NCBI RefSeq assembly: GCF_011320115.1
Contig: NZ_JAANOZ010000001.1
Coordinates: 124,001 to 188,000 of the forward strand
DNA: 64,000 nucleotides
Direction: 5' to 3'
From: Croceibacterium segetis
Lineage (GTDB): Bacteria > Pseudomonadota > Alphaproteobacteria > Sphingomonadales > Sphingomonadaceae
Shown here: piece by piece, positions 8,395-18,539 of the stretch
Numbering within the stretch: the stretch's first letter is position 1
Layout of the letters: every line of letters begins with the position of its first letter
Made by a program: the position numbers and the translations under genes
The notes under the pieces: model-generated
What the model was told of the DNA's origin: nothing
What the model saw: only the letters and a program-made list of their open reading frames with translations
The model's database searches: none

Positions 8395-8522
8395 TTGTCC
8401 GATCTTTCCCTGTTACGAATGGGTCGCGGTTTCTTCCGCGATCCGGCGACTCCCGTTTTCCCTGATGCGAGGCTGATACGGATGCGGGCGATTCTTTACA
8501 AGAGCGCGCGGCTTGAGCTTCT

Positions 8523-8534
8523 TAACGATCGTTA
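8523..8534. repeat. 12-bp palindrome TAACGATCGTTA, copy 1
   Basis: A perfect 12-bp palindrome overlaps the rimI stop codon and sits about 130 bp upstream of mucR. The identical palindrome recurs at 55193. It may be a regulator site in the mucR promoter. Confidence 0.4.
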
Positions 8535-9023
8535 CTTCTCAAGAACTGACAAATCCGATTTGGACCGAAGATACGTAATCGCGTCGAGCGGTCCTTTCGA
8601 AGCGCGGCGATAATAATTGCGACGCCGGCCGATGGGCTCGAATCCCGCGCGCCGATAAAGCGAATCGGCGGGATTGCCCTCGCGCATTTCGAGAAACAGC
8701 CGGGCTTTGCCGCGCGCCTCGGCCGTTTCGATGAAGCGCTGGAGCAACGCGGCGCCGATACCGCGGCCGCGATAGGCAGGATCGACCGCGATCAGCAGCA
8801 GCTCCTCCTCATCGAGCACGCCGCGCGAGAGCGCGAAGCCGACCGCCGTGGCCCCGTCGGCGGGTTCGTCGCCATCCGGCCCGGCGAGGACGTAATGGGT
8901 GCTGGGCAGTATCAGTGCATCGCTCACCTGGCGGCGGTTCCAGGCTTCGCCGAAGGCCGGATCGAACGCGACCTGCATGACCGCCATGATCCGGTCGAGG
9001 TCGTCGATCTGCTCCTCGATCAT
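8532..9023 (-). CDS. rimI: GNAT acetyltransferase, ribosomal-protein-alanine N-acetyltransferase (RimI)
   Basis: The 163-residue GNAT protein carries the acetyl-CoA loop R-G-R-G-I-G-A-A-L-L at about residues 88-97 and the C-terminal N-x-x-A-x-x-L-Y-R-R-A-G-F element typical of RimI. RimI acetylates the N-terminal alanine of ribosomal protein bS18. The ATG at 9023 overlaps the tsaB stop by 4 nt, so the pair is translationally coupled, as in many bacteria. Longer same-frame starts upstream lie inside tsaB and are not credible. Confidence 0.92.
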   Translation of the reverse strand: MIEEQIDDLDRIMAVMQVAFDPAFGEAWNRRQVSDALILPSTHYVLAGPDGDEPADGATAVGFALSRGVLDEEELLLIAVDPAYRGRGIGAALLQRFIETAEARGKARLFLEMREGNPADSLYRRAGFEPIGRRRNYYRRASKGPLDAITYLRSKSDLSVLEK

Positions 9024-9637
9024 GCACCCGCCCCTGGCAGCCTGGCATCCGGAGCGCGACCGTAAATCGGGGTCAGGTCGCTGTCGAGAACAGCGGGCGG
9101 GAGGAGCGGAAATTCGCGCGCGTCGGGGAGCAGCGCCAAGGCCGTGCCGCTGCCTCGAAGAGCGACCAGCGCCTCCGCCTGGCTTCCGGCAACGATGGGG
9201 CGCGTGGCGGCTTCGGCGGCCTGCGCGGGCGCGAGCGAGGCGAGCGCGCCGACGGCTCTGCCATCGGCGCCGAACGCCTGCACGAACCATTCGCCATGGC
9301 CGCCGCTCATGCACACAGTCACGGCCCCCGGATGCCGCGCGCGCGCCATGGCCGCAACCAGCGCCAGCGTCGGATAGCCGAGCACTTCGGCCCGCCACGC
9401 GAGGCCGAGCGCGCGGGCGGCGGCGAGGCCGATGCGCACGCCGGTGAAGCTGCCCGGGCCGAGCGAGACGACGATTCGTTCGGCGCGGCCCTTGCCCGGC
9501 AGTTCGGCGATCATCGTGACCAGCCGCTCGGCGTGGCCGCGGCCGAGGATTTCGTAGCGCCCATCGAGCAAGGCGTCGCCTTCGAACAGCGCCGCCGAGC
9601 AGGCCTCGGTCGCGCAGTCTATCGCGAGCGTTCGCAC
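9020..9637 (-). CDS. tsaB: tRNA threonylcarbamoyladenosine biosynthesis protein TsaB
   Basis: The 205-residue protein has the ASKHA-type opening L-A-I-D-C-A-T-E-A-C-S and the signature S-L-G-P-G-S-F-T-G-V-R-I-G at about residues 58-70. TsaB partners TsaD and TsaE in making t6A37 on tRNAs that read ANN codons. It ends in a 4-nt overlap with rimI. It is a few nt downstream of the RutE-like gene and an Nfu-type gene on the same strand, so the four probably form one operon. Confidence 0.95.
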   Translation of the reverse strand: MRTLAIDCATEACSAALFEGDALLDGRYEILGRGHAERLVTMIAELPGKGRAERIVVSLGPGSFTGVRIGLAAARALGLAWRAEVLGYPTLALVAAMARARHPGAVTVCMSGGHGEWFVQAFGADGRAVGALASLAPAQAAEAATRPIVAGSQAEALVALRGSGTALALLPDAREFPLLPPAVLDSDLTPIYGRAPDARLPGAGA

Positions 9638-9640
9638 GCC

Positions 9641-10234
9641 TCAGAGGATGCGGTTGAAGGTGTCGAAGTCGGGCCGCGGGCTGCGGCCGAAGATGCTCGC
9701 CGGATCGCCGTAGCCGATCGAGCAGATGAAGTTGCTCTTCCAGTTCGGCTCGCCGGCGAAGAACTCGGCGTCCACCGCGGCGTTATCGAAGCCCGACATC
9801 GGCCCGCAATCGAGCCCGAGCGCGCGCGCGGCGAGCATCAGGTAGGCGCCCTGCAGCGACGAATTGCGGAAGGCGTTGGCCCGGCGCAGCTCCTCGTTGC
9901 CGGCGAACCAGCTGCGGGCATCGGTGTGCGGGAACAGCCACGGGAGCTGCTCGTGGAACTCGAGGTCCATGGCCAGGATCGCGCAGACCGGGGCGTTGGC
10001 GATCTTCGGCTGGTTGGCCGGCATGGCATATTGCGCCAGCCGCGCCTTGGCTTCGGGCGACTTGCACCAGACGATCCGCGCGGGCTGCTGGTTGGCCGAG
10101 GTCGGCCCCATCTTCACCAGCTCGTAGATTGCGTGAATCTGCTCCTCGGTGACGTCCCTGTCGAGCCAGCCGTTGTAGCTGCGCGCGGAGCGGAACAGCT
10201 GGTCGAGCGCGGAATCGGGAAGCGGTTCGGCCAT
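9641..10234 (-). CDS. Nitroreductase-family malonic semialdehyde reductase (RutE-like)
   Basis: The 197-residue flavoprotein has the FMN-binding element M-G-P-T-S-A-N-Q-Q-P-A-R and the later motif L-D-C-G-P-M-S-G-F-D, both typical of the RutE/HadB group. RutE reduces malonic semialdehyde in pyrimidine catabolism, but no other rut genes are present, so the substrate is uncertain and a general nitro- or aldehyde-reductase role is equally possible. The ATG at 10234 is preceded by GAGGA with 8-nt spacing. A TTG six codons upstream is less likely. Confidence 0.85.
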   Translation of the reverse strand: MAEPLPDSALDQLFRSARSYNGWLDRDVTEEQIHAIYELVKMGPTSANQQPARIVWCKSPEAKARLAQYAMPANQPKIANAPVCAILAMDLEFHEQLPWLFPHTDARSWFAGNEELRRANAFRNSSLQGAYLMLAARALGLDCGPMSGFDNAAVDAEFFAGEPNWKSNFICSIGYGDPASIFGRSPRPDFDTFNRIL

Positions 10235-10252
10235 GCTGGGAATCCTCGGCAA

Positions 10253-10825
10253 TCAGGCGGCGCGGACTTCGGTGACCTCGGGCACGTAGTGCTTGAGCAA
10301 TCCCTCGATGCCGTGCTTGAGCGTCGCGGTCGAGCTCGGGCAGCCGGAGCACGCGCCCTGCATCTGCAGGTAGACCACGCCGTCGCGGAAGCCCTTGTAC
10401 TCGATATTGCCGCCGTCGCCGGCGACCGCCGGCTGGACGCGAGTTTCGATCAGCTCGCGGATCTGCGCGACGATCTCGGCGTCCGCCGGGTCGTCGTCGA
10501 CTTCGGGCTCGGAAGGAACCGCGAAACCGCTCGCATCGCCGCCGGCGAACAGCGGCGCCTGGCTGACGAAGTGGTCGAGCAGGACCGCCACGACTTGCGG
10601 CTTGAGCGCCGACCAGTCGGCCCCCGGTGCGGCGGTGACAGAGACGAAATCGCCGCCGAAGAACACGTTGGTCACTTCGCCGGTATCGAACAGCGCTTCG
10701 GCCAGCGGCGAGGCCTCGGCCGCCTCGGGCGTGGTGAACTCGCGCGTGCCGGCGGGCATGACCTGCTGCCCGGGGAGGAACTTGAGCGTCGCCGGGTTGG
10801 GCGTTGTTTCGGTCTCTATGAACAT
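10253..10825 (-). CDS. NifU-like iron-sulfur scaffold/carrier (Nfu family)
   Basis: The 190-residue protein has an Nfu N-terminal domain starting M-F-I-E-T-E-T-T-P-N-P. Its C-terminal NifU domain carries the cluster ligands C159 and C162 in C-S-G-C-P-S-S. Such proteins deliver [4Fe-4S] clusters to apo-enzymes, for example radical-SAM proteins like MiaB encoded nearby. It is the first gene of the minus-strand run, divergent from the M16 protease across 110 bp. The length fits the eukaryote/alphaproteobacteria Nfu1 type rather than NfuA. Confidence 0.93.
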   Translation of the reverse strand: MFIETETTPNPATLKFLPGQQVMPAGTREFTTPEAAEASPLAEALFDTGEVTNVFFGGDFVSVTAAPGADWSALKPQVVAVLLDHFVSQAPLFAGGDASGFAVPSEPEVDDDPADAEIVAQIRELIETRVQPAVAGDGGNIEYKGFRDGVVYLQMQGACSGCPSSTATLKHGIEGLLKHYVPEVTEVRAA

Positions 10826-10935
10826 GGCGGTGATGTAGGCACGGCGCGCCTCGCGGGCAAGCGCTCGCGCCTACTTACGGGCCAAGCGCGGCTATATTCA
10901 CTGTCCCTTCATCGCCCCAGCCGTTATGGGGCCGA

Positions 10936-13866
10936 ATGCCTTTGCTCCCGCGCGTCGCCCGCGCTCTCGTTCCCCTCCTCCTCTTTGCCCAGCTGCCCGC
11001 CGCAGCCCAACAGGTCGCTCCGTTACCCAACGCCGCTGCCGCACCCGCCCTGGCGCCGCCGCGGTACGCCAGGCCGAACGACCCGTGGATCTACCGCGGC
11101 ACCGACATCCCGGCCGATCCGCAGTGGCTGTTCGGCGAGATGCCCAACGGCATTCGCTATGCGGTGCGGCAAAACAGCGTGCCGCCGGGGCAAGTCTCGA
11201 TCCGCATCCGCATCGACGCGGGCTCGCTTTACGAGACGGAGAGCGAGCAGGGCTACGCGCACCTGATCGAGCATCTGACCTTCCGGGAATCGAAGTATCT
11301 CGGCAACAACGAGGCGATCCCGACCTGGCAGCGGCTCGGCGCCAGCTTCGGCAGCGACACCAACGCCCAGACCACGCCGACCGGGACGGTCTACAAGCTC
11401 GACTTGCCGAACGTCAGCCGCCCGGCGCTCGACGAGAGCATGAAGCTGCTCTCGGGCATGATCGAGGCGCCGGCGTTGTCCTATTCGAACTTGCGCACCG
11501 AGGTGCCGATCGTGCTCGCCGAGCGGCGCGAGCGGACTGGCGCCGACGAGCGAGTGGCCAAAGCATCGCGCGAGACCCTGTTCGCCGGGCAACTGCTCGC
11601 CGACCGCCCGCCGATCGGTACCGTCGAGACGCTGCAGGCAGCCACGCCGCAGTCGGTGCGGGCATTCCACGACCGCTGGTACCGTCCGGAAAACACGGTG
11701 ATCGTCGTCGTCGGCGACTATCCGCGCGAATACCTCGCTTCGCTGGTCGAGAAGTGGTGGGCCGATTGGCAAGTCGCCGGCAAGCCGGCCGCCGCGCCCG
11801 ATTTCGGCGCTCCCAAGGCCCCTCCGGGCACCGACCCCGCCAATCCGGTGGGCGAAACCAAGGTGGTCGTCGAGTCGGGCCAGCCGCGCGGGTTCAACTA
11901 TGCCTACCTGCGGCCCTACCACCAGGTGATCGACAACCTCGAATACAACCGCGGCAACCTGATCGACGCGGTCGCCATGGCGGTGATCAACCGGCGGCTC
12001 GAGGCCCGTGCCCGCGGCAGCGCGAATTATCTCGTCGCCTCGGTCGACAACCAGAACATCAACCGCTCGGCGAACGCCACGACGATTTCGTTCGTCCCCC
12101 TGTCGGAAGACTGGCGTTCGGCGTTGAAGGACGTGCGCGGGGTGATCGCCGGGGCGCTCTCCCAACCGCCGACGCAGGCCGAGATCGACCGCGAAGTGGC
12201 CGAGCTCGACGTCGCGTTTGCCAATCAGGTTCAGCAGGCCGCCGTGCAGGCTGGCGCGGCCATGGCCGACGATGTGGTCAACGCGGTCGATATTCGCGAA
12301 GCGGTGGGCAGCCCGGCGCTGTTCCTGCAGGTGTTCCGCGACATGAAGGCTCGCTTCACCCCCGCCGAAGTGTTCGCCCATACCAAGGAGCTCTTCACCG
12401 GCACCGTGCTGCGTGCCGTCTATCTGACGCCCGAAGCGGGGGAGGCGGACGCCGCCACGCTCGCCGCGGCGATGCATGAGACGGCGGTGGCGGAGGATCC
12501 TTCGCGCACCGCGGCGAAGCCTGTGTCGTTCGCTGAGCTGCCGCCGATCGGCAAGCCCGCGGCGCCCGTCGCGCGGCGCAGGATCGGCATCTACGATATC
12601 GAGCAGCTCGATTACGCCAACGGGGTCCACGCCATGGTGTGGAACAGCGGCAACGAGCCCGGACGGGTAACTGTGCGGGTTCGCTTCGGCAGCGGCTCGC
12701 GCGCGTTCTCGGCGCAGGACGCGGTCTACGCCCGCCTCGGCCAGATGGCGCTGGTTAGCGCCGGTGAGGACGGACTCGACCAGGATGCGCTCGACCGCAT
12801 CTCCACCGGCCGCAAGATGGGCTTCGCGTTCGACATCAAGGACGCCGCGTTCGGCTTCAACGCGGCTACCCGGCAGGAAGATCTTGCCGACCAGCTTTAC
12901 CTGTTCGCGGCGAAGCTGGCGATGCCGCGGTGGGATGCCAAGCCGATCGAGCGGGCGCGGGCTTCGGCCAAGCTCGCCTATCCGAGCTACGGCACCGACC
13001 CGGCGAGCGTTCTCGGTCGCGACCTCGAGTGGCTGCTCAACAACCGCGATCCGCGCTACGCCACGCCCACGCCGGCCGAGCTCGACGCAGCGAGCGCCGC
13101 GGGATTCCGCAAGGTGTGGGAGCCGCTGCTCAAGCAGGGGCCGGTCGAGGTCGACGTGTTCGGCGATATCGACACCGCGGCGACGGTCGAGGCGATCAAC
13201 CGCACTTTCGGCGCCCTGCCGCCGCGCCAGCCGATCCCGGCCGCGGCGCTGGCGCGCGGGCTCACGTTCCCCGCCCCGACCGCCCGGCCGGTTGTGCTGC
13301 ATCACACCGGCGAGGCCGATCAGGCTGCCGCGGTGGTCGCCTGGCCTACCGGCGGCGGTTCGGCCCGGCTCCCCGAGAGCCGCAAGCTCGAGCTGCTCGG
13401 CGAGGTGTTCCAGAACCGCCTGCTCGAGGCGATGCGCGAGAAGGCCGGGGCGAGCTATTCGCCGCAGGTCCAGGCCAGCTGGCCCCTCGACATCGACAGC
13501 GGCGGGCGCCTGATGGCGATGAGCCAGCTCCCGCCCGAGCTGGTGCCCGAGTTCTTCGCAGCGGCCGACAAGATCGCCGCCGATCTTGCGGCCACCGGTC
13601 CGACAGCCGACGAACTCGCCCGGGCTACCGAGCCGCTGCGCCAGTTGCTCAACCGGCTCGAGACGGGGCACACCTTCTGGCTCAACCAGCTCGAAGGGGC
13701 GACCATCGATCCCAACCGGGTCAACCTGCTGCCGTCGATCATGAACGACTACACGGTTTCGACACCGGCCGAGATGCGCGCGCTGGCCGCGAAATACCTC
13801 CAGCCGGGCAAGGCTTTTCGCGTCGAAGTGCTGCCCGAAACCAAGGGTGACGTGACCGTCCACTAG
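10936..13866 (+). CDS. Secreted M16-family zinc metallopeptidase
   Basis: The 976-residue protein has a signal peptide (about residues 1-25) and two M16 half-molecules. The inverted zinc motif H109-L-I-E112-H113 is in the first, and the third zinc ligand is probably the glutamate in E-V-P-I-V-L-A-E about 75 residues later. The second half (from about residue 550) is a degenerate M16 domain without the motif, as expected for two-lobed M16 enzymes such as pitrilysin. It probably degrades peptides in the periplasm. It stands alone, divergent from the nfu gene. Confidence 0.92.
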   Translation: MPLLPRVARALVPLLLFAQLPAAAQQVAPLPNAAAAPALAPPRYARPNDPWIYRGTDIPADPQWLFGEMPNGIRYAVRQNSVPPGQVSIRIRIDAGSLYETESEQGYAHLIEHLTFRESKYLGNNEAIPTWQRLGASFGSDTNAQTTPTGTVYKLDLPNVSRPALDESMKLLSGMIEAPALSYSNLRTEVPIVLAERRERTGADERVAKASRETLFAGQLLADRPPIGTVETLQAATPQSVRAFHDRWYRPENTVIVVVGDYPREYLASLVEKWWADWQVAGKPAAAPDFGAPKAPPGTDPANPVGETKVVVESGQPRGFNYAYLRPYHQVIDNLEYNRGNLIDAVAMAVINRRLEARARGSANYLVASVDNQNINRSANATTISFVPLSEDWRSALKDVRGVIAGALSQPPTQAEIDREVAELDVAFANQVQQAAVQAGAAMADDVVNAVDIREAVGSPALFLQVFRDMKARFTPAEVFAHTKELFTGTVLRAVYLTPEAGEADAATLAAAMHETAVAEDPSRTAAKPVSFAELPPIGKPAAPVARRRIGIYDIEQLDYANGVHAMVWNSGNEPGRVTVRVRFGSGSRAFSAQDAVYARLGQMALVSAGEDGLDQDALDRISTGRKMGFAFDIKDAAFGFNAATRQEDLADQLYLFAAKLAMPRWDAKPIERARASAKLAYPSYGTDPASVLGRDLEWLLNNRDPRYATPTPAELDAASAAGFRKVWEPLLKQGPVEVDVFGDIDTAATVEAINRTFGALPPRQPIPAAALARGLTFPAPTARPVVLHHTGEADQAAAVVAWPTGGGSARLPESRKLELLGEVFQNRLLEAMREKAGASYSPQVQASWPLDIDSGGRLMAMSQLPPELVPEFFAAADKIAADLAATGPTADELARATEPLRQLLNRLETGHTFWLNQLEGATIDPNRVNLLPSIMNDYTVSTPAEMRALAAKYLQPGKAFRVEVLPETKGDVTVH

Positions 13867-13951
13867 CGCCAATTCGATACCAGATGTAACCTTTGCAATG
13901 CCCGGGGGCAGCGCTTACATGCGCGCCTTCCCGCAAGGCTTGGAACGTGAC

Positions 13952-15325
13952 GTGGCAGAGACCTGGACTCCCGACAGCTGGAAGAAGCGCGAAGCGAAGC
14001 ACTTGCCGCTGTACGAGGACGCGGCCGAGCTTGCCCGCACCGAGGCCGTGCTCGCCAACTTCCCGCCGCTGGTTTTCGCCGGCGAGGCGCGCGAGCTGAA
14101 GACTCAGCTGGCCGACGTCGCCGCCGGCCACGGCTTCCTGCTGCAGGGCGGCGATTGCGCCGAGAGCTTCGCCGAGTTCCACGCCAACAACATCCGCGAC
14201 ACCTTCCGCGTCCTGCTGCAGATGGCGGTGGTGCTGACGTTCGCCAGCAAGCGCCCGGTGGTGAAGGTCGGGCGCATGGCCGGGCAATTCGCCAAGCCGC
14301 GCAGCGCCGCGACGGAGACCCAGGGCGACGTTACGCTGCCGAGCTATCTCGGTGACATCGTCAACGGCATCGAATTCGACGCCGAGGCCCGGGTCAACGA
14401 CCCGCAGCGGATGATCCGCGCCTACTCGCAGAGCGCCGCGACGCTCAACTTGCTGCGCGCCTTCGCCAACGGCGGCTACGCCAACTTGCGCCAGGTCCAC
14501 AAGTGGACGCTCGATTTCATGGGCCGCAGCGCCTGGGCCGAGAAATTCAAGGACGTTGCCGACCGGATCGGCGAGGCGCTCGACTTCATGGAAGCCTGCG
14601 GGATCGATCCCGAAACCGTGCCGCAGCTCAAGTCGACCAGCTTCTACACCAGTCACGAGGCGCTGCTGCTGCCGTACGAGCAGGCCATGACGCGGCAGGA
14701 TTCGCTTACCGGCAAGTGGTACGACACCAGCGCCCACTTCCTGTGGATCGGCGACCGCACGCGCTTCGAAGGCAGCGCGCACGTCGAGTACTTGCGCGGC
14801 GTCGGCAATCCGATCGGCATGAAGTGCGGGCCCAGCCTCGAGCCCGATGCTCTACTGCGCCTGCTCGACACGCTCGACCCGGGCCGCGAGCCCGGGCGAA
14901 TCACGCTGATCAGCCGCTTCGGACACGACAAGGTGGAGGCCGGGTTGCCCAAGCTGGTTCGCGCGGTGAAGGCGGAAGGGCATCCGGTAGTGTGGAGCTG
15001 CGACCCGATGCACGGCAACGTGATCAAGTCCGACAGCGGCTACAAGACGCGCCCGTTCGACCGCATTCTCGGGGAGGTGCGCGGCTTTTTCGCGGTCCAT
15101 CGCGCCGAGGGCACCCATGCCGGCGGAATCCACGTCGAAATGACCGGGCAGGACGTGACCGAATGCACCGGCGGTGCGGTGGCGATCACCGACGCCGGGC
15201 TGGCCGACCGTTATCATACGCATTGCGACCCGCGGCTCAACGCCGCGCAGTCGCTCGAGTTGGCGTTCCTGCTGGCCGAAATGCTCAACCTCGAAGCGGG
15301 CGAGCGGCACAAGCACGCGGCTTGA
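13952..15325 (+). CDS. Class II 3-deoxy-7-phosphoheptulonate (DAHP) synthase
   Basis: This enzyme condenses phosphoenolpyruvate with erythrose 4-phosphate, the first step of the shikimate pathway. Visible class II motifs include [19 protein letters not shown] and [13 protein letters not shown] prefer the GTG at 13952, which gives [10 protein letters not shown], the usual N-terminus of the family, and 457 residues. In-frame ATGs at 13898 and 13919 would add up to 18 residues that look non-homologous. It stands alone between the M16 protease and a diguanylate cyclase. Confidence 0.95.
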   Translation: MAETWTPDSWKKREAKHLPLYEDAAELARTEAVLANFPPLVFAGEARELKTQLADVAAGHGFLLQGGDCAESFAEFHANNIRDTFRVLLQMAVVLTFASKRPVVKVGRMAGQFAKPRSAATETQGDVTLPSYLGDIVNGIEFDAEARVNDPQRMIRAYSQSAATLNLLRAFANGGYANLRQVHKWTLDFMGRSAWAEKFKDVADRIGEALDFMEACGIDPETVPQLKSTSFYTSHEALLLPYEQAMTRQDSLTGKWYDTSAHFLWIGDRTRFEGSAHVEYLRGVGNPIGMKCGPSLEPDALLRLLDTLDPGREPGRITLISRFGHDKVEAGLPKLVRAVKAEGHPVVWSCDPMHGNVIKSDSGYKTRPFDRILGEVRGFFAVHRAEGTHAGGIHVEMTGQDVTECTGGAVAITDAGLADRYHTHCDPRLNAAQSLELAFLLAEMLNLEAGERHKHAA

Positions 15326-15406
15326 AGAAATGCGCTTTTCCCGCTCCGGCGGAAGGAATGGCTTAACCTCGATTCTTTATGATCCCCCACAAGGGGACAG
15401 AAAGAC

Positions 15407-17224
15407 GTGGCTCGGCTCGCCCAGATTCGCGGCCCGCTGATTGCGGGGCTGCTGTGGATCGCTCTCGCGTTTGCGTCGACGACGCTGCGCGACAAGGGCG
15501 GCGCCATGCTGCTCTTGTGGCTGCCGACCGGTGTTCACGTCGCCAGCGTCTATGCCACGCCGCGGAAGCGATGGCCGTGGCTCCTCGGCACCTTGTTCAC
15601 CATGCAAGTCCTGTACGCGATGTGGCGCGGCGTGCCTTTCGTCCCGGCATCGGGAATTGCCTTTGCCAACGGGGTCGAGGCGCTCCTTTGCGCTTACCTC
15701 GGTATTCGGGTCCTTGGTGGACGGGCCAAGAGCCCGCAGACCTTTGGGCACGTGGCGGGGTTGTTCGGCGCCGCGCTGCTGGGCTGTGCCGCCGGAAGCC
15801 TAATCTCCCTCATGTTCGTTCCCATCCCCAATATCGGAGCGCCTTTTCACTGGTTCCTTTCGAGCGTGCTCGCGGTCCTCACCGCAACGCCGGTGCTTCT
15901 GTATCTCAGGCGTTGGCTCGGTTTCGGCGACCAGGACGTACGCTCTTGGCGCGGTGGGCGCCGCTGGGACTTTGTCTTCGCCGTCGCCGGCATGACGGCG
16001 CTCGGCGCTCTGGTCTTCGCCAGCCCGGTGCGCGGAGCAACCCCGATCCTGTTCGTGGCGATCGTCTTCGCGGTCTTCCGCTTCGGCCAGCTCGCCGCGG
16101 CATGCGGCGTGATCGCCTATGCGGCCATGGGCATGGTCGTCAGCCTCGGTGGCCACAGCCCCTCGCTTTACCTCGATGCCGATCCATTCACCGCGGCGCT
16201 GATCCTGCAAGGCCAGATGCTGCTGATGCTCGCGACGGCCTTGCCGCTCGCGGCGATGCTGCTCACGCGCGACCGTCTCGAGCAGGGCTTGCGCTGGAGC
16301 AACGACGAGCTGCGCGCCAACTTGACGATTCTCAACCTCACCAAGACGCTCGCCGGTATCGGCCGCTGGCAATACGACCTCGAGACGGGCGCGCAGAACT
16401 GGTCTGAGAAGATGCTCGAGCTGAACGGCCTTTCGCCCGATCTCGCGCCCGACCCGGGCGACATCCGCGAACTTCTGCCCGACGGGGGCGAGGAGCTGTT
16501 CGCCAAGCTGGCCGAGCACTGCGAGACCCGCATTCCCTACAGCTTCGAATATTCGGTCACGCATCCCGATGGCAGCGAGCACATCCTCAAGATGAACGTG
16601 TGCAACGAATTCGATCCCGACGGCGTTCGCATCGCGCTGTTCGCGGTGGCGATGGACGTGACCGAGCAAGTCCGCCGCGAGCAGGCCCTCAAGCGCGCGC
16701 GCGAGCAGGCGATCGAGCAGGCCGCGGAAGCGCAAAAGCTCGCCAAGACCGATCCGCTGACCGGGCTCGCCAATCGCCGCGCGACGATCGGCTGGCTCGA
16801 AAGCATGATGACCTGCTCGCTCGAGATCGACGAGCCGCTGGCGGTGCTGATGTTCGATATCGATCACTTCAAGCTGATCAACGACACGTACGGGCACCAG
16901 ACCGGCGACGAAGTCCTGTGCAAGATCGCCGAGATCGCCCGCGCCCAGATCAGGGCCGAGGATCTCGTCGGCCGCATCGGCGGCGAGGAATTCGTCTGCA
17001 TCCTCTCGGGTATCGGCGGGCGCGAGGCGCGGGCGCTGGCGGAGCGGGTATGCCGGGCGATCGCCCAGGGCACCGAACGGGCCAGCTGCCCCGCCGCGAC
17101 GATCAGCATCGGCCTGGCGTTGCTGCGCAAGGGCGACACGGTCGAGACCCTGCTGAGGCGGGCCGACGCCGCGCTTTACGAAGCCAAGGAAAACGGCCGC
17201 AACCAGGTGCGCCGCGCGGCCTGA
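15407..17224 (+). CDS. MASE1-PAS-GGDEF diguanylate cyclase
   Basis: The 605-residue membrane protein has an N-terminal MASE1 sensor with about eight transmembrane helices (residues 8-290) and a PAS-like domain (about 320-425). A short A/E/K-rich helix follows, then a GGDEF domain. The active-site motif is G-G-E-E-F at 525-529, and an intact inhibitory I-site R516-x-x-D519 precedes it by five residues. It should therefore make cyclic di-GMP with product inhibition. The start is a GTG with AAGGGGA upstream. No EAL domain is present, and the MASE1 signal is unknown. Confidence 0.95.
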   Translation: MARLAQIRGPLIAGLLWIALAFASTTLRDKGGAMLLLWLPTGVHVASVYATPRKRWPWLLGTLFTMQVLYAMWRGVPFVPASGIAFANGVEALLCAYLGIRVLGGRAKSPQTFGHVAGLFGAALLGCAAGSLISLMFVPIPNIGAPFHWFLSSVLAVLTATPVLLYLRRWLGFGDQDVRSWRGGRRWDFVFAVAGMTALGALVFASPVRGATPILFVAIVFAVFRFGQLAAACGVIAYAAMGMVVSLGGHSPSLYLDADPFTAALILQGQMLLMLATALPLAAMLLTRDRLEQGLRWSNDELRANLTILNLTKTLAGIGRWQYDLETGAQNWSEKMLELNGLSPDLAPDPGDIRELLPDGGEELFAKLAEHCETRIPYSFEYSVTHPDGSEHILKMNVCNEFDPDGVRIALFAVAMDVTEQVRREQALKRAREQAIEQAAEAQKLAKTDPLTGLANRRATIGWLESMMTCSLEIDEPLAVLMFDIDHFKLINDTYGHQTGDEVLCKIAEIARAQIRAEDLVGRIGGEEFVCILSGIGGREARALAERVCRAIAQGTERASCPAATISIGLALLRKGDTVETLLRRADAALYEAKENGRNQVRRAA

Positions 17225-17303
17225 CGGAAACAAAACAGGCCCGTAGTCTTTTCTTCCTCGCGGTGTTCCGCCATCATGGCCGCGGACTGCCGGGGAGATT
17301 TTC

Positions 17304-18539
17304 GTGCCCGAAGCCCATGCCCAGGCGCCCGCCGGCGCTGCCCTTCCGCTGGCCGAGCGTTATCGCGCGACGCGCCAGCTGACCGAGGCGCTGTGCGCGC
17401 CGCTGAGCGAAGCGGACGCCACGATCCAGTCGATGCCGGACGCCTCGCCGGCCAAGTGGCATCTCGCGCACACCAGCTGGTTCTTCGAGACCTTCCTCTT
17501 GCGCGATCGCTCGCCCGGCTACCGGCTGTTCGACGAACGCTGGTCGTTCCTGTTCAATTCGTATTACGAGGCCGAAGGCGAGCGCATCCCGCGGCCGCGG
17601 CGCGGCATGCTTTCGCGTCCGAGCATGGCGGAGATCTGCCAGTGGCGCGCACACGTCGACGAGAAAATGACTTCGCTGTTCGCCAATCCCCTGCACGCGC
17701 CGCTGATCGAGCTCGGCCTGGCGCATGAACAGCAGCACCAGGAGCTGCTGCTGACCGACATCAAGCATGCCCTGGCGCAGAATCCGCTCGGGCCGGCGAT
17801 GTGGGAAGCGCCCGCGGAGGTCGAGCGGACCGGCGGCCAGCCCGACTGGCACGAGCATCCCGGCGGTATCGCCTTGATCGGCCACCAGGGCGACGGCTTC
17901 GCCTTCGACAACGAAGGGCCCGCGCACCGGGTGCTGCTCGAACCGTTCGCGCTCGCCGGGCGGCTGGTCAACAACGGCGAATGGGAGCAGTTCGTCGCCG
18001 ACGGCGGCTACAGGACCGCGTCGCTGTGGCTTTCCGACGGCTGGGACTGGGTCCGCCGCAAGCGCATCGAGGCGCCGGAATATTGGTACGAAGGCGAGCA
18101 CTTCACCCACAGCGGCTGGCAAAGGCGCGACCCGTGGGCGCCGGTGACGCACGTTTCGTATTACGAGGCCGATGCCTTCGCCACCTGGGCCGGCGCACGG
18201 CTGCCGACCGAATTCGAGTGGGAAGCGATCGCCCAGGGCCGCGATCCCGCGTCGGGCAACCAGCTCGACGGCGCGGGCCCGCCGCTGCCGATCGGCGATC
18301 CCTCGCTGTTCGGCGACTGCTGGCAATGGACCCGCTCGGCCTACCTGCCGTACCCGCGCTTCGCCCCTGCCGCGGGCGCGGTGGGCGAATACAACGGCAA
18401 GTTCATGTCCGGCCAGTTCGTGCTCCGCGGCGCGAGCTGCGCGACGGTGCGCGGGCACTCGCGGGCGAGCTACCGCAACTTCTTCTACCCCCACCAGCGC
18501 TGGCAGTTCACCGGGCTGCGCCTGGCGAAGGACCTCTGA
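17304..18539 (+). CDS. egtB: Ergothioneine biosynthesis sulfoxide synthase EgtB
   Basis: EgtB is a non-haem iron enzyme that joins a cysteine-containing thiol to hercynine with oxygen. The 411-residue protein has an N-terminal DinB-like domain with iron ligands H56 and H141-E-Q-Q-H145-Q-E, then a C-terminal FGE-sulfatase domain from about residue 185, with W-E-A-I-A and L-R-G-A-S-C motifs. The GTG start has GGGGAGA upstream. It overlaps egtD by one base. No egtA, egtC or egtE is seen, so the pathway must use cysteine directly or rely on genes elsewhere. Confidence 0.96.
   Translation: MPEAHAQAPAGAALPLAERYRATRQLTEALCAPLSEADATIQSMPDASPAKWHLAHTSWFFETFLLRDRSPGYRLFDERWSFLFNSYYEAEGERIPRPRRGMLSRPSMAEICQWRAHVDEKMTSLFANPLHAPLIELGLAHEQQHQELLLTDIKHALAQNPLGPAMWEAPAEVERTGGQPDWHEHPGGIALIGHQGDGFAFDNEGPAHRVLLEPFALAGRLVNNGEWEQFVADGGYRTASLWLSDGWDWVRRKRIEAPEYWYEGEHFTHSGWQRRDPWAPVTHVSYYEADAFATWAGARLPTEFEWEAIAQGRDPASGNQLDGAGPPLPIGDPSLFGDCWQWTRSAYLPYPRFAPAAGAVGEYNGKFMSGQFVLRGASCATVRGHSRASYRNFFYPHQRWQFTGLRLAKDL

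Noticed and set aside
8532-9398. A 288-residue frame joining rimI with upstream sequence
   Set aside because: Its N-terminal half lies in the tsaB gene in another frame; rimI has its own ATG at 9023 with a 4-nt overlap.
11023-13872. A 949-residue minus-strand open frame opposite the M16 protease
   Set aside because: Composition is R/E/G-rich without domain motifs, as expected for a shadow frame in GC-rich DNA; the plus strand encodes a clear metallopeptidase.
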